This document shows, piece by piece, positions 40,301-44,119 of a stretch of 44,119 bases of DNA; position 1 is the first letter of the stretch; each line of letters starts with the position of its first letter. Source of the DNA: Helicobacter mehlei (lineage in GTDB: Bacteria > Campylobacterota > Campylobacteria > Campylobacterales > Helicobacteraceae); assembly GCF_003660265.1 (NCBI RefSeq), contig NZ_QXQP01000015.1:1-44119 (forward strand), in the 5' to 3' direction. Below the pieces are notes generated by a model, which was given only the letters and a program-made list of their open reading frames with translations, ran no database searches and was not told the origin of the DNA. The position numbers and the translations under genes were made by a program.

Positions 40301-41569
40301 TTAGTCTTTCTCTAGGCGTTGCGCAAAAAGCCATGCACGGATGGGCTCAATTGTATAGGCTATACGCCAAGTATTGCGGTGCGCGCTTATTTTATCTGTA
40401 CCTAACAGGCTATTTTTTTGAAACACAGCATAATTGATCGGAGCATTTTGGGCGATCATCTCTTGGCAAGCTTGTTTAAATCGTACTTGATCCCATTTGC
40501 CATTCCAAATAGCCTTAGCCACTTTAGCTCTCCTGCGTTCTAATCTCTCTATAATGGCGTTGCTAAATGCAAAGCTACCCATGTCATCGCTGGAGGTGAG
40601 CAGCCAAAATTTATCCTGTGCTAGAGGATCACACAAATGCGCATCCCAACGCCCCGCCACTAAAAAGGCACTGGCAAAGAAATGTGGGTATTTGATGAGC
40701 AGGGCTATGGACATCATGCAACCCATAGATTGCCCTGTAGTATAGATTCTGGAGGTATCTATGGGATATTTTTGGCTTATCTCTTGAACTAGGTGCATGG
40801 TTACATCTAGCATGGCTGAGGCTTGTGAGTTGTCATCAACTACAATTTCATCATATTGCGGGGCGAGCACATAGCAGGGGCGTTTGCGCTGTTCTTCTGG
40901 ATGCGCCCAAATGAGTGCCCCCAAACCTTGCAACAAGGTAGCCTGCTGTAAAGTACCCGTTGTGCCCGCATCGTGCATGAAAAGCACCAAAGGGAGGGGT
41001 TGGTTATTTTGGTGTTTAGGGATAAACAGATTGTAGCGCAAAGTTCTTCGCAAGATTTTATCTTCAAATGTGAAAGCTTTAAAATTCTCTATGATGGGAT
41101 AAGATACCCTAGAGAGTTTCCATATTTTTTGGCTATTTTTAGTTTCAACAAGTTGTGCTGTGGGGGTTTGTAATTTCAGGGTGTGCCCGGGTTTGCCACC
41201 AGCGACAAATTTCTTTTTGTGTTGTGGATCTGGCTTATGGTGTTGGATACTTGTCAATAAAGCTAACTTGGGCTCTTTTAATTTTAAGATCACAAACTTT
41301 CCACTGGCTACGCGCTTCTCCCCCCTAGCATCTTGACTGATATAGACATCTGTGATTAAGCGCCCCAACACTTTAAAGTCTTGTTTGTGCACTCTGGAAA
41401 TCTCTGTGTTATAGGCGATGCTAAGGGTATCTAACTTGGCCCCATCGCCAAAGACATGCACAATACCCAACACCTCTTTAATGGACACTCTATCGTGCCC
41501 CAAAAGAGGCACACTGAGCCCCAAAAGAACCTCTGTCCCTTTAATAATAAATGCCCTACGCGACAACAA
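40301..41569 (-). CDS. Tat-signal alpha/beta hydrolase (esterase) with N-terminal domain
   Basis: 422 residues from a TTG start at 41569. AAGGAT (41576-41581) and a -10 TACAAT (41609-41614, minus) precede it. The longer frame from 41659 would start upstream of this promoter and has no ribosome site. The start gives MLSRRAFIIKGTEVLLGLS, a clear twin-arginine motif (SRRxFxxK) with a hydrophobic core. A beta-rich domain of about 150 residues follows, like the Ig-like domain of EstA-type esterases. The hydrolase fold has LPLVLFMHDAG (oxyanion loop) and the nucleophile elbow GQSMG (Ser near 281). It probably acts in the periplasm on an ester of unknown type. It runs against its neighbours. Confidence 0.7.
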   Translation of the reverse strand: MLSRRAFIIKGTEVLLGLSVPLLGHDRVSIKEVLGIVHVFGDGAKLDTLSIAYNTEISRVHKQDFKVLGRLITDVYISQDARGEKRVASGKFVILKLKEPKLALLTSIQHHKPDPQHKKKFVAGGKPGHTLKLQTPTAQLVETKNSQKIWKLSRVSYPIIENFKAFTFEDKILRRTLRYNLFIPKHQNNQPLPLVLFMHDAGTTGTLQQATLLQGLGALIWAHPEEQRKRPCYVLAPQYDEIVVDDNSQASAMLDVTMHLVQEISQKYPIDTSRIYTTGQSMGCMMSIALLIKYPHFFASAFLVAGRWDAHLCDPLAQDKFWLLTSSDDMGSFAFSNAIIERLERRRAKVAKAIWNGKWDQVRFKQACQEMIAQNAPINYAVFQKNSLLGTDKISAHRNTWRIAYTIEPIRAWLFAQRLEKD

Positions 41570-41765
41570 CGCCCAATCCTTGATACTTGATATAAGAGTA
41601 ACGCAAGCATTGTAGCTTAAAAAAGTTGTTTTCTGTTTTAGAACTTGAGCTTTTAGCATTCAAGATTCTTTAAGCTTTTTTGTGGGACCCTAAGGCTAGG
41701 GGTGTGGGGTGGGGGTTATGGTCTAGGATAAAGCACTAGGATATTCATAAAATTAGGAGGTTTTG

Positions 41766-42269
41766 ATGGTTGTAGATGTTTCAGGTATCCCCTTTCAAGA
41801 ATTTTGGCACATGCAACTTAGTCAGCAACATATGCAACAGGCATGGAGCGTGCTAGATGTGCGCCAAATTTTAGAAAAATATCATTTCATCGGTTTGGCA
41901 GATTGGGAAGAGAAGAAAGGGCAAATTAAAGATTTTTTAGAAGTGATGCGGGTGAATGACATTGTGGCAATCAAACATGGGCAAGCACTCGTTGCGCTCG
42001 CCCAAGTCATTGGCGGGGCGTATGACATTAGAAAAGATCGTGCTCTATGCGTTACTGAAAAAGAAGACCCTTTAGTGGATTGGATGCACTACAGACGACC
42101 TGTTAAAATCTTAGCTTGGGCAGGTGAGGGGCAAACAATTCCACAGGGTAGAGGCACATTAAACAAATGCATAAACCCGGGGGCAGAAACCTCACAAATC
42201 ATTATGGGGTGGTATGAAGAGGTGCAAGAAGCCTTAAAAGCCAAAGGCGAGAGGGTTATTTTAGTTTAA
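41766..42269 (+). CDS. PUA/EVE-like domain protein
   Basis: 167 residues from the ATG at 41766 (TTAGGAGG just upstream). The region VMRVNDIVAIKHGQALVALAQVIGGAYD and then DWMHYRRPVKILAW matches the pattern of the PUA-like/EVE modules that precede McrB-type GTPases and other restriction proteins, where they read modified bases. There is no nuclease or NTPase domain here, so it would be a reader without a motor. It stands upstream of the T5orf172 and methyltransferase genes by about 120 bases. Family assignment is by eye only. Confidence 0.5.
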   Translation: MVVDVSGIPFQEFWHMQLSQQHMQQAWSVLDVRQILEKYHFIGLADWEEKKGQIKDFLEVMRVNDIVAIKHGQALVALAQVIGGAYDIRKDRALCVTEKEDPLVDWMHYRRPVKILAWAGEGQTIPQGRGTLNKCINPGAETSQIIMGWYEEVQEALKAKGERVILV

Positions 42270-42280
42270 AAAATCTCCTA

Positions 42281-42319
42281 TGTTACCCTTTGCAAGGGTG
42301 AGAAAGGCGGGGGCTTGCG
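42281..42319 (+). repeat. Partial copy of the 5S rRNA 3' end (copy 3)
   Basis: CCCTTTGCAAGGGTGAGAAA then GGCGGGGGCTTGCG, again matching the 5S hairpin IV and part of the 3' strand. It lies directly after the PUA/EVE-like gene and before the T5orf172 gene. Confidence 0.65.
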
Positions 42320-42391
42320 CAGATTCTCAAATCTAAGAAAATAGCTGTCCTTGTGTTAAAATACCCCTTTGCAAACTTTTAGGAAAACCCC

Positions 42392-42790
42392 ATGCCAAAA
42401 CAATACCTCTACCTTGTCCAATCCAGTCTAGAGCCTAGCAAGTGCAAAATTGGTATTACCCATGACCTAAAAAGGCGGCTTAAAGAATACAACAGCGTTA
42501 CAGGGCAATCACAAGAGAATACCTACAACTATCTTTTTACTTGTGAAGTGGCTAATATGCGTCAAATCGAGCAGGACATTAAAAACGCCTTTGCGCATTT
42601 AAGAGAAGTGCAGACACGAGAAATTTATTTTTATAACCCTAGCCTTTTTGAGAATTATCTAAGCTACATCAAAGCCCACCCCGATTTCATCGCCCAAATC
42701 AACATCAAACCCCCCAAGCCAAAAAAAGAACTCAAACCCTTAACTACGCCCAGTATGCAAGAACGGGGGTTACTAGAAAGACTTTGCTAG
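42392..42790 (+). CDS. T5orf172 / GIY-YIG-like nuclease domain protein
   Basis: 132 residues. It shows the T5orf172 pattern: YLYLVQSS (5-12), CKIGITHDLKRRLKEYNS (18-34, with the KIG core and Arg28/29), and FTCEVANMRQIEQDIKNAF (49-67, with a candidate catalytic Glu at 60). The fold is GIY-YIG-like and some restriction enzymes use it (Hpy188I is GIY-YIG). A basic tail (IKPPKPKKELKPL) could bind DNA. It overlaps the adenine methyltransferase by 7 bases, which suggests coupled translation and a shared job. Nuclease activity is inferred. Confidence 0.65.
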   Translation: MPKQYLYLVQSSLEPSKCKIGITHDLKRRLKEYNSVTGQSQENTYNYLFTCEVANMRQIEQDIKNAFAHLREVQTREIYFYNPSLFENYLSYIKAHPDFIAQINIKPPKPKKELKPLTTPSMQERGLLERLC

Positions 42791-43662
42791 ACAAGGCGAT
42801 GCGTGTCAAAAATGACGAGTTTTACACCCGATACGAGGATGTAGAAAAAGAGTTATCCCAATACCCTATAGCAATATGGAAAAATAAAGTCGTATTTTGT
42901 AACTGCGATGATGCCATTGGAGAGAATAGAGATTATACCGACTCTAGCGCGTTTGCTCTCTACTTCTTAAAGCACTTCTTCAGACTCAAGCTGAAAAAAC
43001 TTATCTGCACGCATTATGGCAGTCCGCAAGATTTATTCAACGCCGGCGCACGGGGCTATATTTTTACCAAAGAGGGCGCACACGAGATGAAGCACACCCC
43101 GCCTAATTATAATGGAGGGTTTGAAGAAAAAGAATCTTTGAGGATTTTAAACGAGGAAGCCGACATTGTCTGCACTAATCCGCCCTTTTCGCGCGCCATA
43201 GAATATTGGAAAATACTCATTAAAAGTAAAAAGAAGTTCATCATTCTCTCAAACATCACAAATTGTGTCAATACTGCCTTTATCCCTTATTTTGCCAAAA
43301 AGAAGGCATGGGCAGGGTTTCATAGTGTGGATTGGTACCTTACCCCTAAACGCCAATTAGTGCGCGCAGCTGGGCATTTCTTTACAAACTTTGTTATTAA
43401 AAATAGACCCAATACCGCAAGGTTAAAACTTATGTCTCTTGATCACATCCCCGACACCTATAAAAAATTTGATGACAACGGGGTGTTGCTGGTGGATCAT
43501 AGCTATATCCCTAGCGACTATACTTTGCCCTTTGCGGTGTCGACTAATCCTATTTTAAACGGCGTGCTGGAGTGTGGGTTTAAAATCGCGCAACTAACGC
43601 AATATCACCCCTACATTGATGGCAAGGAAAAGTTTAAAAGGGTTTTAATTTGCAAAAAGTGA
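42784..43662 (+). CDS. EcoRI-type adenine-specific DNA methyltransferase
   Basis: 292 residues from TTG at 42784. The next in-frame ATG is 42799, with AAGG only two bases before it. NDEFYTRYEDVEKELSQY near the N-terminus and VFCNCDDA (38-44) are marks of the EcoRI methylase family. The motif IV TNPPFS (131-136) gives the N6-adenine catalytic site. E. coli M.EcoRI has about 326 residues. The target sequence is not readable. The upstream T5orf172 gene overlaps it and may be its restriction partner, or an unrelated homing-type nuclease. Confidence 0.75.
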   Translation: MLDKAMRVKNDEFYTRYEDVEKELSQYPIAIWKNKVVFCNCDDAIGENRDYTDSSAFALYFLKHFFRLKLKKLICTHYGSPQDLFNAGARGYIFTKEGAHEMKHTPPNYNGGFEEKESLRILNEEADIVCTNPPFSRAIEYWKILIKSKKKFIILSNITNCVNTAFIPYFAKKKAWAGFHSVDWYLTPKRQLVRAAGHFFTNFVIKNRPNTARLKLMSLDHIPDTYKKFDDNGVLLVDHSYIPSDYTLPFAVSTNPILNGVLECGFKIAQLTQYHPYIDGKEKFKRVLICKK

Positions 43663-43692
43663 GGGGGTGGGATTTTTTGAGCTTTCTTTATA

Positions 43693-43820
43693 GAGCATAG
43701 AGACATCAATGCCACCAAGAATATCTTAAGGGCGGGGTAAAGTCTCTTGGACTAGGAACTAGCCTTGCAGATTCTAAAATGCAAAGCTTTTCGAGCTTAA
43801 GAAACGCTGATTTCTGTTAG
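43693..43820 (+). pseudogene. tnpB C-terminal remnant (IS200/IS605 family)
   Basis: 43693-43737 encodes EHRDINATKNILRAG, the RuvC III end of TnpB (DxNAxxN). One missing G at 43734-43737 then shifts the frame. Read with the extra G, it continues VKSLGLGTSLADSKMQ to RNADFC and stop at 43818. The start of the protein is gone. TnpB is an RNA-guided nuclease of IS605-type elements. Confidence 0.65.
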
Positions 43821-43856
43821 TTGGGAAGCTCCTCCCTTTGGGGAGGGGCGGTTCAC
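43821..43856 (+). mobile_element. IS605-type right-end hairpin (probable end of guide RNA scaffold)
   Basis: TTGGGAAGCTCCTCCCTTTG then GGGAGGGGCGGTTCAC: an 8-bp stem (43829-43836 with 43841-43848) with a 4-base loop. This form (GAAGCyCC hairpin then GGTTCA) is the usual right end of tnpB elements, just after the tnpB stop. Confidence 0.55.
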
Positions 43857-44119
43857 CCTAGTATTGGGCAAAAAACCTTGATACACAAGCACTTTGGCTG
43901 TTAGGGTGGTCTATAACTACTTTTTAGAATACCGCCAAAAACAATACGCACAAGGCATTAGAGGAAATTACTTTAGCATGCAAAAGGTGCTCACTACTCT
44001 CAAAAAACAAGAGACTTACACTTACCTAAACGAATGCAACTCTCAAAGCTTGCAAGTGGCATTAAGGCAACTAACTATAGCTTTTGATAAATTCTTTTCC
44101 AAGTTAGCAGGTTATCCTA
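43851..44119 (+). pseudogene. Second tnpB, N-terminal remnant (runs off window)
   Basis: VHPSIGQKTLIHKHFG is encoded from 43851 and matches the TnpB N-terminal region. TGT TAG at 43899-43904 breaks the frame. From 43900 the frame is open to the window end and encodes VRVVYNYFLEYRQKQYAQG and onwards to LTIAFDKFFSKLAGYP. Adding GT gives FGCVRVVYNYFLE. The first codons are missing because the right end of the first element abuts it. Confidence 0.7.

Overview
The window looks like a chromosomal piece of a gastric non-pylori Helicobacter (H. felis / H. heilmannii / H. bizzozeronii group). This rests on Hop-type outer membrane proteins, a cysteine-rich Sel1 (Hcp-like) protein, a 23S-5S rRNA unit with no 16S gene beside it, and a gene block (gpsA, glyQ, NIF3, the HP0958 type zinc-ribbon protein, waaA, rluA-type synthase, lgt) in the order I recall from H. 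pylori. The species is inferred, not proven.

Layout. Positions 1-1207: end of a proline-rich protein and a secreted protein of unknown role. 1204-4359 (minus): trpB and speA, apparently one operon. 4421-7912: selA, with a probable leaderless mRNA, and a chemoreceptor. 7946-10276 (minus): a TonB-dependent receptor. 10277-10794: non-coding, with a strong promoter and a chain of hairpins that may be a structured RNA. 10795-11163: four tRNAs (Pro, His, Arg, Arg). 11309-16325: putA and putP, a proline-use operon. 16366-19304: priA, then rsmE and a small membrane protein on the minus strand. 19356-27486 (minus): a small Hop-like N-terminal protein followed by a giant Hop-family gene of about 2,600 codons, broken by a G11 tract and by a second frameshift. 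27636-33668: the compact housekeeping block. 33748-35178: a small Hop-family barrel and the Sel1 protein. 35496-38923: 23S and 5S rRNA with a highly structured spacer.

From 38924 to the end the window changes character. It holds small unrecognised genes, an LRAT-like protein, a Tat-type esterase, a PUA/EVE-like protein, a T5orf172 (GIY-YIG-like) protein overlapping an EcoRI-type adenine methyltransferase, and decayed IS605-family tnpB sequence. Two short copies of the 3' end of the 5S gene lie between these gene groups. My main hypothesis is that cassettes accumulated stepwise behind the 5S gene, and that the PUA/EVE, T5orf172 and methyltransferase genes form a small restriction or defence locus.

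The most notable chromosomal item is the giant Hop gene. As written it is off, and gaining one G (or losing two) in the G11 tract would join its signal peptide to the following 1,405-codon frame. The sequence alone cannot tell a true off state from a homopolymer error.
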